Shown: positions 1-8,052, numbered from the stretch's first letter. The stretch is 15,291 nucleotides of DNA from JBAUHN01 sp049680295 (GCA_049680295.1 JBAUHN010000476.1:1-15291), one strand, 5' to 3'. Translations and numbers: made by a program. The notes: generated by a model not told the origin, from the sequence alone.

Positions 1-1
1 G

Positions 2-1330
2 CGTCTGTCCGGCCCGGTTGGGCGTCTGACGGGGGCCGCGCAGCAGGTCGGTGCGGGTGATCTGGATGTAAAGGTGCGCGAAGAGGATGGCGACGACGAA
101 ATCGCTATGCTCAGCCGGTATTTCAACCAGATGACCAAGCAACTGAAAGCGCAACGCCATACATTGCTGGAAAATACCAGCCAGATTGACCGCCGCCGCC
201 GGCTGTTCGATTCCGTGCTTAGCTCGGTCACTTCGGGCGTTGTCGGGCTGGACCCAAAGGGGCGCATCACCTTTGTAAACAAATCTGCAGAACGCCTGTT
301 GGGCTGGCAGGAAGACCCGCAGGCCAACGCGCTATCGGTGGTGATGCCTGAATTTGGCCCCTTGTTTGATACAGTGCTGAACGGACCGGGCGAGGTCGCG
401 CAAAGCGAGATCAAAGTCAGTCGTTTGGGGCGATTGGAAAACTTGCTGGTGCGCATCGCCACGCGACGCTCTGGCGATGGGCGACTTGAGGGCTATGTGA
501 TTGCCTTTGATGATGTGACCGATCTGGTCAGCGCGCAGCGCATGGCCGCCTGGGGCGACGTCGCGCGACGCATCGCGCATGAGATCAAAAACCCTCTGAC
601 CCCCATCCAATTGTCCGCAGAACGGATCAAACGGAAATTCCGCTCAAAAGTCGGCGACGACAGCGATGCGCTGGAACAGATGACAGATGTGATCGTGCGC
701 CAGACCGAAGGATTGCGCCGGATCGTGGATGAGTTTTCAAAGTTCGCGCGGATGCCGGAACCGGAACGGATGAGCCAGGATCTGGGCGCGCTGGTGCGCG
801 ATGCAGTGCTATTGCAACAGACCGGCCAGCCCGATGTCGACATTGCAGCCGATCTGCCAACCGCACCTGTGCCTGCCGAACTGGACGCGACAATGATCGC
901 CCAGGCGCTGACCAATCTGATCAAGAACGCAGGCGAGGCCATTCAGACCCTCAAGGAAAAAGGCGCGCCTGAAGATTTGAAACCCCGGATCGAGATTGTT
1001 ATGGTGGTTGAGGCGGATCAGGCCAAAATAACCATTGCAGACAACGGCATAGGGCTGCCCGAAGACCGGGCGCGCCTGTTTGAACCTTACGTGACAACAC
1101 GCAGCGAGGGGACAGGCCTGGGTCTGCCCATCGTCAAGAAGATTATCGAAGAACACGGCGGCAGTCTGACCTTGGATGACGCGCCGGTATTTGAAGGACA
1201 GTCACATTTCGGCGCTATGGCCGTGATGTGTTTACCAATCACAGTGTCCGAGGATGCAGCAGTAGATGCGGACCTAAATGAAGCAATGAAAATTAAGTTA
1301 TCGAGCAAAAAAGGGAGAAAACCCCAATGA
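2..1330 (+). CDS. ntrY: NtrY, nitrogen/redox sensor histidine kinase (5' end missing)
   Basis: This is the C-terminal part of a membrane sensor kinase that phosphorylates NtrX. The frame is open from base 2, so the start codon and the transmembrane/periplasmic N-terminus lie upstream of the window. An in-frame GTG at 74 is inside the HAMP domain and is not the real start. Domains in order: the end of a HAMP linker (about bases 2-160); a PAS domain beginning at LFDSVLSSVTSGVVGLD (about 200-540); a HisKA dimerisation domain with the phosphoacceptor His in IAHEIKNPLTP (codon 578-580); and an ATPase domain with an N-box (NLIKNAGEAI), a G1 box (DNGIGLPEDRARLFEPY) and a G2 box (GTGLGLPIVKKI). A lysine-rich tail (KIKLSSKKGRKPQ) follows. 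The gene overlaps ntrX by ATGA at 1327-1330, which suggests translational coupling. NtrB is less likely because of the HAMP domain and the NtrX neighbour. Confidence 0.95.
   Translation, partial: RLSGPVGRLTGAAQQVGAGDLDVKVREEDGDDEIAMLSRYFNQMTKQLKAQRHTLLENTSQIDRRRRLFDSVLSSVTSGVVGLDPKGRITFVNKSAERLLGWQEDPQANALSVVMPEFGPLFDTVLNGPGEVAQSEIKVSRLGRLENLLVRIATRRSGDGRLEGYVIAFDDVTDLVSAQRMAAWGDVARRIAHEIKNPLTPIQLSAERIKRKFRSKVGDDSDALEQMTDVIVRQTEGLRRIVDEFSKFARMPEPERMSQDLGALVRDAVLLQQTGQPDVDIAADLPTAPVPAELDATMIAQALTNLIKNAGEAIQTLKEKGAPEDLKPRIEIVMVVEADQAKITIADNGIGLPEDRARLFEPYVTTRSEGTGLGLPIVKKIIEEHGGSLTLDDAPVFEGQSHFGAMAVMCLPITVSEDAAVDADLNEAMKIKLSSKKGRKPQ
1311..1317 (+). promoter_or_regulatory. Ribosome binding site of ntrX
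   Basis: AAGGGAG lies 9 bases before the ntrX ATG, inside the last codons of ntrY. It supports the ATGA-overlap start over any later one. Confidence 0.6.
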
Positions 1331-2754
1331 GTGACATTCTGATTGTAGACGACGAACGTGACATCCGGGAACTGATCTCGGACATCCTGAAAGACGAAGG
1401 TTTCGTGACCCGGCTTGCGGGAAATTCCGATGATGCAATGGCTGCGATCAACACCGAAGCACCGGCGCTGATGATCCTTGATATCTGGCTCAAAGACAGC
1501 CGGATGGACGGGATCGACATTCTGAAATCGGTCAAGCGGGACAATCCTGACGTGCCGGTCGTGATCATTTCCGGCCACGGCAACATCGAAATCGCAGTCG
1601 CTGCAATCAAACAGGGCGCGTATGATTTCATCGAAAAACCCTTTAACATTGATCAGTTGCTGGTGGTGATCCGTCGCGCGATGGAAACCTCGCGTCTGCG
1701 GCGCGAGAACCAGTCGCTGAAACGGCGCGATGTAACCAATTCCGAAATGATCGGCAATTCGGCTGCTTTCCGCACGCTCATCGGACAATTGGACAAGGTC
1801 ACAAAATCCAACGGCCGGGTCATGTTGACCGGGCCTGCGGGTGCAGGCAAAGAAGTGGCCGCGCGTTATATTCATGCCAATTCAAATCGGGCGAACGCGC
1901 CATTTGTGACGATCAACTGTGCCAGCATCGCACCTGACCGGATGGAAGAAGTCTTGTTTGGGCGCGAATCCTCTGATCGCGGGGTGGAGCCGGGTTTGCT
2001 GGAACAGGGGCATGGCGGTGTTGTGTATTTCGACGAAGTGTCCGACATGCCGGTCGGGACCCAGTCCAAAATTCTGCGGGTGCTGGTTGATCAGCAGTTT
2101 CAGCGTGTGGGCGGCAATGACATGGTCCGCGTCGACCTGCGCGTGATCTCAAGCACCAACAAGGATCTCGAAGCGGCGATTGCCGCCGAAACCTTTCGGC
2201 AGGAACTATACCACCGGCTGAATGTTGTGCCGATCGCGGTGCCGTCACTGGAGGACCGCCGCGAAGACATCCCGGTATTGGCTGAGTTTTTTATCGCCGA
2301 AATGCACAGCGGGCAGGGGTTGGCACAGCGCGAACTGACCGAGGACGCAGCCGCCCTGATGCAAACCATGGTCTGGCCGGGCAATGTGCGCCAGCTTAAA
2401 AACCTGATTGAACGGGTGCTGATCCTGGGCGACGGCCAGGGCCCGATTGAAGCCCGTGAATTGCCCGGTGACGAAGACGCCACGGCGGAAGAAGGGCGCG
2501 TTGTGCTGTCGGGGACCTTGGCAACCTTGCCGCTGCGAGAGGCCCGCGAGGCGTTTGAGCGCGAATATCTGCTGACCCAGATCAACCGCTTTGGCGGCAA
2601 CATCAGCCGCACGGCCAACTTTGTCGGCATGGAGCGCAGCGCATTGCACCGCAAGCTGAAATCGCTGGGCGTTGTCACTTCGGCGAAATCCGGTGTGCGG
2701 GTGGCGCATATGGACGATGAAGCCGAGCAAGACAGCGAGGTGGCGGTTGGCTAA
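1327..2754 (+). CDS. ntrX: NtrX, NtrC-family response regulator lacking the GAFTGA loop
   Basis: Response regulator partner of NtrY, 475 aa. The receiver domain spans residues 1-120, with acidic pocket D8/D9, phosphoacceptor D52, S82 and K104. The AAA+ domain has Walker A GPAGAGKE (169-176), Walker B VVYFDE (232-237) and a conserved FRQELYHRLNV segment. A Fis-type helix-turn-helix closes the protein (about 416-448, including NISRTANFVGMERSALHRK). Between LFG (210-212) and Walker B, where sigma-54 activators carry GAFTGA, the sequence reads RESSDRGVEP, so the sigma-54 contact loop is absent. By family knowledge this points to a DNA-binding regulator that works without sigma-54. The start is the ATG in the ATGA overlap with ntrY, with AAGGGAG at 1311-1317 as ribosome binding site. 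I see no intrinsic terminator in the 20-base gap to the convergent lipoprotein gene. Confidence 0.95.
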   Translation: MSDILIVDDERDIRELISDILKDEGFVTRLAGNSDDAMAAINTEAPALMILDIWLKDSRMDGIDILKSVKRDNPDVPVVIISGHGNIEIAVAAIKQGAYDFIEKPFNIDQLLVVIRRAMETSRLRRENQSLKRRDVTNSEMIGNSAAFRTLIGQLDKVTKSNGRVMLTGPAGAGKEVAARYIHANSNRANAPFVTINCASIAPDRMEEVLFGRESSDRGVEPGLLEQGHGGVVYFDEVSDMPVGTQSKILRVLVDQQFQRVGGNDMVRVDLRVISSTNKDLEAAIAAETFRQELYHRLNVVPIAVPSLEDRREDIPVLAEFFIAEMHSGQGLAQRELTEDAAALMQTMVWPGNVRQLKNLIERVLILGDGQGPIEARELPGDEDATAEEGRVVLSGTLATLPLREAREAFEREYLLTQINRFGGNISRTANFVGMERSALHRKLKSLGVVTSAKSGVRVAHMDDEAEQDSEVAVG

Positions 2755-2774
2755 GACCGGCACTGAGTGCAAGG

Positions 2775-3245
2775 TTACTTGGCGCGGTTGACGATTTGCC
2801 AGCCGGAGCCTTTGTGGCGAATAACGCAGCTTTGCGGGGTGATGTTGGGTAAGACACTTGTCGCCTGCGGTGGGCCTGCGGTGGCTGTGCCCGGTGCGCA
2901 GGCTGGGATTTTCACCTTTTTATATCCCTTTGCCGCCATGCATTGGGCCTCAACCCGGCCACGTAGTTCTCGGTTGACGTCGACGGTGTAAATCTCGCCG
3001 GGGATGAAATAGCCGGGGCCTGTGGTGCAGGCACCTGAGGCATCACAGACCCGCCTGCCGGGCACGAATTCCGGCGGCTCGCGGTGGATTTGATTTGCGA
3101 CCGGGACGCGGGCCAGCGCACTGACCTCGCAACGCGTGGTCTCTGACTGCGCACGGGCCACAGTGACGCCCGGACGGTGGTAGATTGAAAGCGGCAGGCA
3201 GCCCGCCAAAACCATCGGTACGATTAGTATGTGCATAGGTTTCAT
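2775..3245 (-). CDS. Small cysteine-rich lipoprotein, unknown function
   Basis: I do not recognise a named family. The frame is open back to 3458. I chose the ATG at 3243-3245 because it gives a compact lipoprotein signal peptide, MKPMHILIVPMVLAGC, with lipobox LAGC and lipidated Cys16, and a GGCGGG purine run directly precedes it. The result is a 156 aa protein, predicted to be anchored in the inner or outer membrane facing the periplasm. The mature part has six further Cys (39, 67, 73, 102, 116, 140), an even number that could form three disulfides. It includes a VCDASGAC pair and a QCMAAKGYKKVKIPAC segment. The C-terminal third is Pro/Ala/Thr-rich before a SCVIRHKGSGWQIV end. The gene sits on the opposite strand between ntrX and trkA, converging on ntrX with a 20-base gap, so it has its own promoter in the 3246-3444 divergent region. 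The coding call is supported by the signal peptide and the intact frame. The function is open. Confidence 0.75.
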   Translation of the reverse strand: MKPMHILIVPMVLAGCLPLSIYHRPGVTVARAQSETTRCEVSALARVPVANQIHREPPEFVPGRRVCDASGACTTGPGYFIPGEIYTVDVNRELRGRVEAQCMAAKGYKKVKIPACAPGTATAGPPQATSVLPNITPQSCVIRHKGSGWQIVNRAK

Positions 3246-3342
3246 CCCGCCAGAATGCCCAAAATCTGCGCCAAATGCAATTTGCAGGCTTTCCGCCGGT
3301 TGCCATGGCCGGTGTCGCGACGCGGAATCCTGCGGTAGACAA

Positions 3343-3362
3343 TTGAATTGACCCTTGAATTG
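3343..3362. repeat. Direct repeat TTGAATTG x2 in divergent promoter region
   Basis: TTGAATTG occurs at 3343-3350 and again at 3355-3362, 12 bases start to start. The first copy is also part of CAATTGAATTG (3340-3350). It lies 83 bases before the trkA start and about 95 bases before the lipoprotein start on the other strand. It may be a regulator site or a -35 region (TTGACC at 3348-3353), but no good -10 follows at the right distance. Confidence 0.35.
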
Positions 3363-3430
3363 GCATCTGCCATGCAGAAGGTCCGTTTTCTCAGGCGGCA
3401 GATCACGACGGCAGACTGCCGCGTTCGACA

Positions 3431-3435
3431 AAGGA
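3431..3435 (+). promoter_or_regulatory. Ribosome binding site of trkA
   Basis: AAGGA lies 9 bases before the ATG at 3445. It decides the start: the longer open frame back to 3355 has no such site, and MKVIICGAGQVG is the normal TrkA N-terminus. Confidence 0.65.
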
Positions 3436-3444
3436 AAAAGGCCC

Positions 3445-4821
3445 ATGAAGGTCATCATTTGCGGGGCAGGTCAGGTTGGCTGGCAGATCGCGCGCCACCT
3501 GTCCGGGGAAAGCAATGACGTTACCGTCGTTGATAACAACCCCGATCTGGTGCGCCGGGCCACGGAAACACTGGACGTTCAGGGCGTGGCCGGTTTTGCA
3601 AGCTATCCCGATGTGCTGGACCGGGCAGGCGCGCGTGACGCCGAGATGATCATCGCGGCGACCCACTCGGATGAGGTGAATATGGTCACCTGTCAGGTGG
3701 CTCATTCGGTCTTTGGGATCAACCGCAAGATCGCCAGGTTGCGCAGTCAGGCCTATCTTGAGACGCTGTATTCCGATCTGTACCGGCGCGATCATATGCC
3801 CATTGACGTGGTCATCAGTCCCGAACGCGAAGTGGCTGCCGCGGCTTTGCAACGCTTGTCCGCCCCGGCTGCTTTTGACACCGAAGTGTTCATGGACGGC
3901 AAGGCGCATTTGCTCGGCATCTCGATTGAAGACGACTGTCCGGTCATCAACACGCCCTTGCGTCAGTTGACGGATCTGTTTTCGACACTGCGCACCGTTG
4001 TTGTGGCCCTGCGCCGCGACGGAACACTGTTTGCACCCGAAGCCAATGACCAAATTCTGGCCGGTGACGATTGCTATGTTTTTTCCCACGTTGCCGACAT
4101 TCCGCGCACAATGGAGATTTTCGGCAAGGCGCAGCACAAACAAAGCCGGATCGTTTTGGTTGGCGGCGGCAATGTAGGCCTTGCCGTGTCCCAGGCGTTA
4201 GAGGCGCGCACGGAACGTATTCGGGTCAAGGTGATCGAAAAAAGCAGGCTTTGTGCAGAGCGCGCCGCCGAAGCGTTGGAACGGACGATTGTGTTGCACG
4301 GCGATGGTCTGGACGCCGCCCTTCTGGCCGAGGCCGGGATCGCGCGCGCAGATGCGATGCTGGCGGTCACCGATGATGACAAGACCAATATGCTGGCCGC
4401 AGTGCGGGCAAAATCCGAAGGCTGCCCCTATGTCATCGCGCTGATCAACGATCCGACACTGGTGCCTTTGATGGCTCCGCTGGGGATCGACGCCTATATC
4501 AACCCGCGCGCCACCACCGTCAGTTCGATCCTGCGCCATATCCGTCACGGCAGGGTGCGCGCGGTTTATTCCATCGGCGACGCCGAGGCCGAAGTGATCG
4601 AGGCCGAAGTATTGTCGACGTCGCCGATGGCGGGCAAACGCATCTCGGACATAGATTTCCCCGAAGGGGTTCTGGTTGGTGCCGTGCGCAAAGGCAACGA
4701 CGTGATCCGCCCATTGGGCAGCACACGGATCGACGAAGGCGATGTGATCGCGCTTTTCGCACTGGCGGGCGATGTGCCAGAGGTCGAGCGGCTGATGCAG
4801 GTCTCGATCGATTTTTTCTGA
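3445..4821 (+). CDS. trkA: TrkA, NAD-binding regulatory subunit of K+ uptake
   Basis: Peripheral cytoplasmic protein that forms a ring on the inner face of TrkH and gates potassium uptake in response to bound nucleotide. It has 458 aa, the usual length for full TrkA. It contains two tandem RCK units. The first Rossmann fold has GAGQVG (7-12) with the ribose-binding acid at D30. The second begins RIVLVGGGNVG, with its glycine motif at 240-245. Each is followed by a TrkA-C domain; the second holds SPMAGKRISDIDFP near the C-terminus. The ATG at 3445 was chosen because the Rossmann strand begins immediately and AAGGA precedes it. The trkH ATG follows after 3 bases, so the two are surely one operon. 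It is separated from ntrX by the antisense lipoprotein gene and so needs its own promoter in 3246-3444. Confidence 0.96.
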   Translation: MKVIICGAGQVGWQIARHLSGESNDVTVVDNNPDLVRRATETLDVQGVAGFASYPDVLDRAGARDAEMIIAATHSDEVNMVTCQVAHSVFGINRKIARLRSQAYLETLYSDLYRRDHMPIDVVISPEREVAAAALQRLSAPAAFDTEVFMDGKAHLLGISIEDDCPVINTPLRQLTDLFSTLRTVVVALRRDGTLFAPEANDQILAGDDCYVFSHVADIPRTMEIFGKAQHKQSRIVLVGGGNVGLAVSQALEARTERIRVKVIEKSRLCAERAAEALERTIVLHGDGLDAALLAEAGIARADAMLAVTDDDKTNMLAAVRAKSEGCPYVIALINDPTLVPLMAPLGIDAYINPRATTVSSILRHIRHGRVRAVYSIGDAEAEVIEAEVLSTSPMAGKRISDIDFPEGVLVGAVRKGNDVIRPLGSTRIDEGDVIALFALAGDVPEVERLMQVSIDFF

Positions 4822-4824
4822 CCG

Positions 4825-6381
4825 ATGGCCCGCGCTCCGACCCAACCTGCACAGATAAACGGCGTGTTGGCGCATTTGGGCGCATTGCCATTGTTTCTAC
4901 TGTTCTTTGGCGTCAGCGCACTGTCGATGATCGTGCCTGCATTGCATGGGGCGGCAACGCGTAACCTGTTCGCATCGCGGATGTTTTTCTATTCCGGCTT
5001 GTTGGGGGCGGTGATCTTTGTGCTGATCGCCATTGCGCATCTGGGGCGCAGGCCGGGGCATGGCACATTGGGGCCATTGATGTCGCTGTTCTCTGCCTTT
5101 GTGTTTTTACCGTTGTATTTGGCGCTGCCCTTTCATCAGGCGTTACAAACCACATCGTTCATGAATGCCTATTTCGAAATGGTCAGTGCGGTCACCACCA
5201 CCGGGGCTACGTTGTTTGATGATCCCGGACGGCTGATCGGAACGCTGCATCTGTGGCGCGCGCAGGTCGGCTGGATGGGCGGCTTGCTGATGTGGGTCGC
5301 CGCCTCGGCGATACTTGCACCGCTCAGCCTGGGTGGGTTTGAGGTGACCGCGCAGGCAGAACCCGGGCGCCGTGACACCAGCCTGGGCCTGCATGACAAA
5401 GTCGACCAACGGCACCGGTTGATCCGCATCACTGGTGCGCTACTGCCGATTTATACCGGGCTGACATTGGTTCAGTGGATTTTGCTGATGGTCAGCGGCA
5501 ACACGTCTTTGACCGCCCTTATCCACGCGATGTCGATCATGGCGACCTCGGGGATTTCATCTGTGGGTGGGGTAGAGGCCGCAGGCGGCGGGATCAGCGG
5601 CGAAGCGGTTATGCTGCTTTTCATGATGTTTGCCCTGTCGCGTTTGACGTTTTCCAGTGACACGGTCACAGCGACCCAAGGTGGTTTGCGCACAGATCCG
5701 GAATTTCGGATCGCCATTGCCCTGGTTTTGACTGTGCCAACGATCCTTTTTGCCCGTCATTGGATTGGCGCGATTGATTATAACGAAAGCCAAAGTGTGG
5801 GCGACGCCTTGCACGCGCTTTGGGGCAGTGTTTTCACCACAATGTCCTTTCTCACCACCACTGGCTTTGTCAGCGCCGATTGGCAACATGCGCAAACTTG
5901 GTCCGGATTGCCGACGCCGGGGCTTGTTTTAATGGGGCTGGCGCTGATCGGTGGCGGAGTGGCGACCACTGCAGGCGGCGTCAAACTGCTGCGGGTATTT
6001 GCACTTTATCAAAACGGCATGCGCGAAATGGAGCGTCTGGTCCATCCGTCCTCGGTCAGCAATGCGGGCAGTGTCGGGCGGCGGCTGCAACGCAATGGTG
6101 CCTATATCGCATGGCTGTTTTTCATGCTGTTTGCATTGTCGCTGACCGCTGTAACCTTGGTTCTGGCTTTTCTTGGGGTCGATTTCGAAGACGCCGTTGT
6201 TCTGAGCATTGCAGCCCTTTCAACGACTGGCCCGCTGATCGAAATGGCCGCAGAATCCCCCATACGCCTTGCCGAATTAAGCACCGCAGCCAAGTCGATC
6301 TTAGCCGCCGCGATGGTCTTGGGACGATTGGAAACACTGGCAATTGTCGCTCTTTTGACACCGGATTTGTGGCGCGGGTGA
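4825..6381 (+). CDS. trkH: TrkH, K+ uptake transmembrane subunit
   Basis: Inner-membrane potassium channel/transporter subunit, 518 aa, of the TrkH/KtrB superfamily. Four pore-loop repeats are visible, each with the selectivity-filter glycine: TTTGAT (G127), MATSGIS (G243), LTTTGF (G347) and ALSTTGP (G469). Hydrophobic segments between them fit the usual four M1-P-M2 units plus the extra N-terminal pair of TrkH. Residues about 18-38 form the first helix (LPLFLLFFGVSALSMIV). The ATG lies 3 bases after the trkA stop and has no obvious ribosome binding site of its own, so translation is probably coupled to trkA. A strong intrinsic terminator follows 13 bases after the stop, ending the trkAH transcript. 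Confidence 0.95.
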   Translation: MARAPTQPAQINGVLAHLGALPLFLLFFGVSALSMIVPALHGAATRNLFASRMFFYSGLLGAVIFVLIAIAHLGRRPGHGTLGPLMSLFSAFVFLPLYLALPFHQALQTTSFMNAYFEMVSAVTTTGATLFDDPGRLIGTLHLWRAQVGWMGGLLMWVAASAILAPLSLGGFEVTAQAEPGRRDTSLGLHDKVDQRHRLIRITGALLPIYTGLTLVQWILLMVSGNTSLTALIHAMSIMATSGISSVGGVEAAGGGISGEAVMLLFMMFALSRLTFSSDTVTATQGGLRTDPEFRIAIALVLTVPTILFARHWIGAIDYNESQSVGDALHALWGSVFTTMSFLTTTGFVSADWQHAQTWSGLPTPGLVLMGLALIGGGVATTAGGVKLLRVFALYQNGMREMERLVHPSSVSNAGSVGRRLQRNGAYIAWLFFMLFALSLTAVTLVLAFLGVDFEDAVVLSIAALSTTGPLIEMAAESPIRLAELSTAAKSILAAAMVLGRLETLAIVALLTPDLWRG

Positions 6382-6394
6382 TCTCATAAAGGCA

Positions 6395-6419
6395 ACAGGT
6401 CCGTAACGGACTGTTTTTT
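6395..6419 (+). terminator. Rho-independent terminator of trkAH
   Basis: Stem GTCCG (6399-6403) with CGGAC (6407-6411) around a TAA loop, extended by ACA/TGT (6395-6397 with 6412-6414) past one bulged G. It runs straight into a T tract (6414-6419). It sits 13 bases after the trkH stop on the coding strand, and so separates trkAH from hfq-hflX. Confidence 0.8.
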
Positions 6420-6469
6420 GGGCTGGAATCTCTGTCAGAGCCAAGACATACTCAATTGGTATTAGGCGG

Positions 6470-6484
6470 GCTCGGTACGCGAGC
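6470..6484 (+). promoter_or_regulatory. Small hairpin in the hfq upstream region
   Basis: Perfect inverted repeat GCTCG (6470-6474) / CGAGC (6480-6484) with a 5-base loop, 28 bases before the hfq ATG. It lacks a T tract, so it is not a terminator. If transcribed, it would form a leader hairpin. I see no convincing sigma-70 or heat-shock promoter pair in 6420-6512, so the hfq promoter cannot be placed from sequence alone. Confidence 0.25.
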
Positions 6485-6512
6485 ACCAGCAAGAATAAAA
6501 GCGAGAATAACA

Positions 6513-6752
6513 ATGGCGTCTGACAGACAGAACCTTCAGGATGCGTTCCTGAATCATGTACGCAAGACCAAAGTACCGGTCACGATTTTTTTGATCAACG
6601 GCGTAAAGTTGCAAGGCGTCATTACCTGGTTTGACAATTTCTGCGTGTTGCTGCGCCGGGATGGTCAGTCGCAGCTGGTGTATAAGCATGCGATCTCGAC
6701 GATCATGCCTTCGCAACCGATCAGCCTTTATGAGGGCGAAGACGCTTCTTGA
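6513..6752 (+). CDS. hfq: Hfq, RNA chaperone
   Basis: Hexameric Sm-like RNA chaperone that pairs small RNAs with mRNAs, cytoplasmic. It has 79 aa, the usual short alphaproteobacterial length, with almost no C-terminal tail. The N-terminal [12 protein letters not shown] carries the Gln used by the proximal RNA-binding face. The Sm1 motif is [15 protein letters not shown] and the Sm2 motif is YKHAIST. The ATG at 6513 was chosen because MASDRQNLQ is the standard Hfq start; the frame stays open upstream to a GTG at 6456, but that stretch looks like leader, not Hfq. The Shine-Dalgarno is weak (GCGAGAA). hfq overlaps hflX by four bases, the conserved hfq-hflX pair of proteobacteria. It is preceded by the trkAH terminator, so it should have its own promoter. 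Confidence 0.97.
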
Positions 6753-8047
6753 GCCGTCCACCTTTTCAAATTGATGATGATGCGTCGCCACGCGTAACAA
6801 ACGCATGGGTGATCCATCCCGATTTCACGTCTGACCGCGCCCGGCGGCTGCCGGATCATGCGCTGGCCGAAGCGGTGGCGTTGGCACGCGCCTTGCCGGA
6901 ACTTGTTGTTGCCGGGTCCGAGATTGTGACGCTGAAAACCGTGCGCGCGGGCATGTTGTTTGGCAAAGGCAAGATCGAAGAGATTAAGACCCGCCTGGAA
7001 GAAAACGCCGTTGAGCTGGTGTTGGTCGATGGCGCTGTCAGCCCGATCCAGCAACGCAATCTGGAAAAAGCCTGGGGTGTGAAACTGCTCGATCGCACCG
7101 GTCTGATCTTAGAGATTTTCAGCGACCGTGCGGCCACCCGTGAAGGCGTGTTGCAGGTGGAAATGGCCGCCCTGAGCTATCAACGCACGCGGCTGGTGCG
7201 GGCCTGGACCCACCTTGAACGTCAGCGCGGTGGTTTGGGGTTTGTTGGGGGCCCCGGTGAGACGCAGATCGAATCTGATCGACGTGCGATTGACGAGCAG
7301 CTTGTGCGCCTGCGCCGCCAGCTTGAAAAAGTCATCAAAACCCGCACCTTGCACCGTGCCGCCCGCGCCAAAGTGCCTTATCCGATTGTCGCTTTGGTGG
7401 GGTATACCAACGCCGGGAAATCGACGCTTTTCAACCGCCTGACCGGGGCGAAGGTAATGGCAAAAGACATGCTGTTTGCCACATTGGACCCAACGATGCG
7501 GCGGGTGCAGTTGCCCGACGGGCCCGAGGTGATTATGTCGGATACGGTTGGGTTTATCTCGGATCTGCCAACTGAACTGGTGGCCGCCTTTCGCGCGACA
7601 CTAGAGGAGGTTCTGGCCGCAGACGTCATCTGCCATGTGCGTGACATCAGCCATTCGGAAACCGAAGGCCAGGCACAGGACGTGCGCGATATCATGGCCT
7701 CGCTTGGTGTCGAGGAAACGCGGCCCAGCTTTGAGGTTTGGAACAAGGTGGATCAGCTGGATGCAGACGCCGCCGCTGCGGTGCAAACCCGCGCCGACCG
7801 CGATGATACGGTCTATGCGATTTCGGCGCTGACGGGCGACGGCATCGACACATTGCTGAAAGCCGTCACCACCGCCCTGCAAGGGACCAAAAAAACCGAA
7901 ACCCTGCATCTGGCGTTCTCAGAGGGCCGTAAACGCGCGTGGTTGTTTGAGCAGGATCTGGTGCGGCAAGAGGCGCAGACCGATGACGGGTTTGACATAT
8001 CCGTCAATTGGACCGCCGAGCAAGAGGCGCGGTTTTACCAGCTTTGA
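6749..8047 (+). CDS. hflX: HflX, ribosome-associated GTPase
   Basis: GTPase that binds the 50S/70S ribosome and rescues or splits stalled ribosomes under stress. It has 432 aa. The N-terminal HflX domain includes the hallmark GGPGETQIE (167-175). The G domain follows with G1 GYTNAGKST (218-226), G3 DTVGF (265-269), G4 NKVD (332-335) and G5 SAL (359-361). The start is the TTG at 6749-6751, sharing TTGA with the hfq stop. No ATG lies between it and the conserved N-terminal region, and GAGGG at 6732-6736 could serve it. This overlap implies coupling to hfq translation. The gene ends 31 bases from the convergent rluE-like gene. Confidence 0.94.
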
Positions 8048-8052
8048 GCATT

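Noticed and set aside
74..76. GTG as the start of the ntrY gene
   Set aside because: The frame is open back to base 2 and encodes HAMP-domain sequence, so the true start is outside the window.
2760..2770. GCAC-TGA-GTGC hairpin after ntrX as a terminator
   Set aside because: The stem is only four pairs and no T tract follows on either strand.
3355..3444. A 30-residue N-terminal extension of TrkA
   Set aside because: The extension is Arg/Ser-rich without family character, while the ATG at 3445 has a ribosome binding site and begins with the Rossmann strand.
3246..3458. A 71-residue N-terminal extension of the lipoprotein
   Set aside because: It would bury the signal peptide and lipobox inside the protein and would overlap the trkA start region.
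4198..4875. Long antisense open frames within trkA, such as this 225-codon one, and similar ones inside ntrX and the acylase gene
   Set aside because: They run opposite strongly recognisable genes, have no signature motifs, and are what codon bias in GC-rich genes produces.
6456..6512. Hfq N-terminal extension from the GTG at 6456
   Set aside because: The translated stretch is unlike any Hfq N-terminus, whereas MASDRQNLQ at 6513 is standard.
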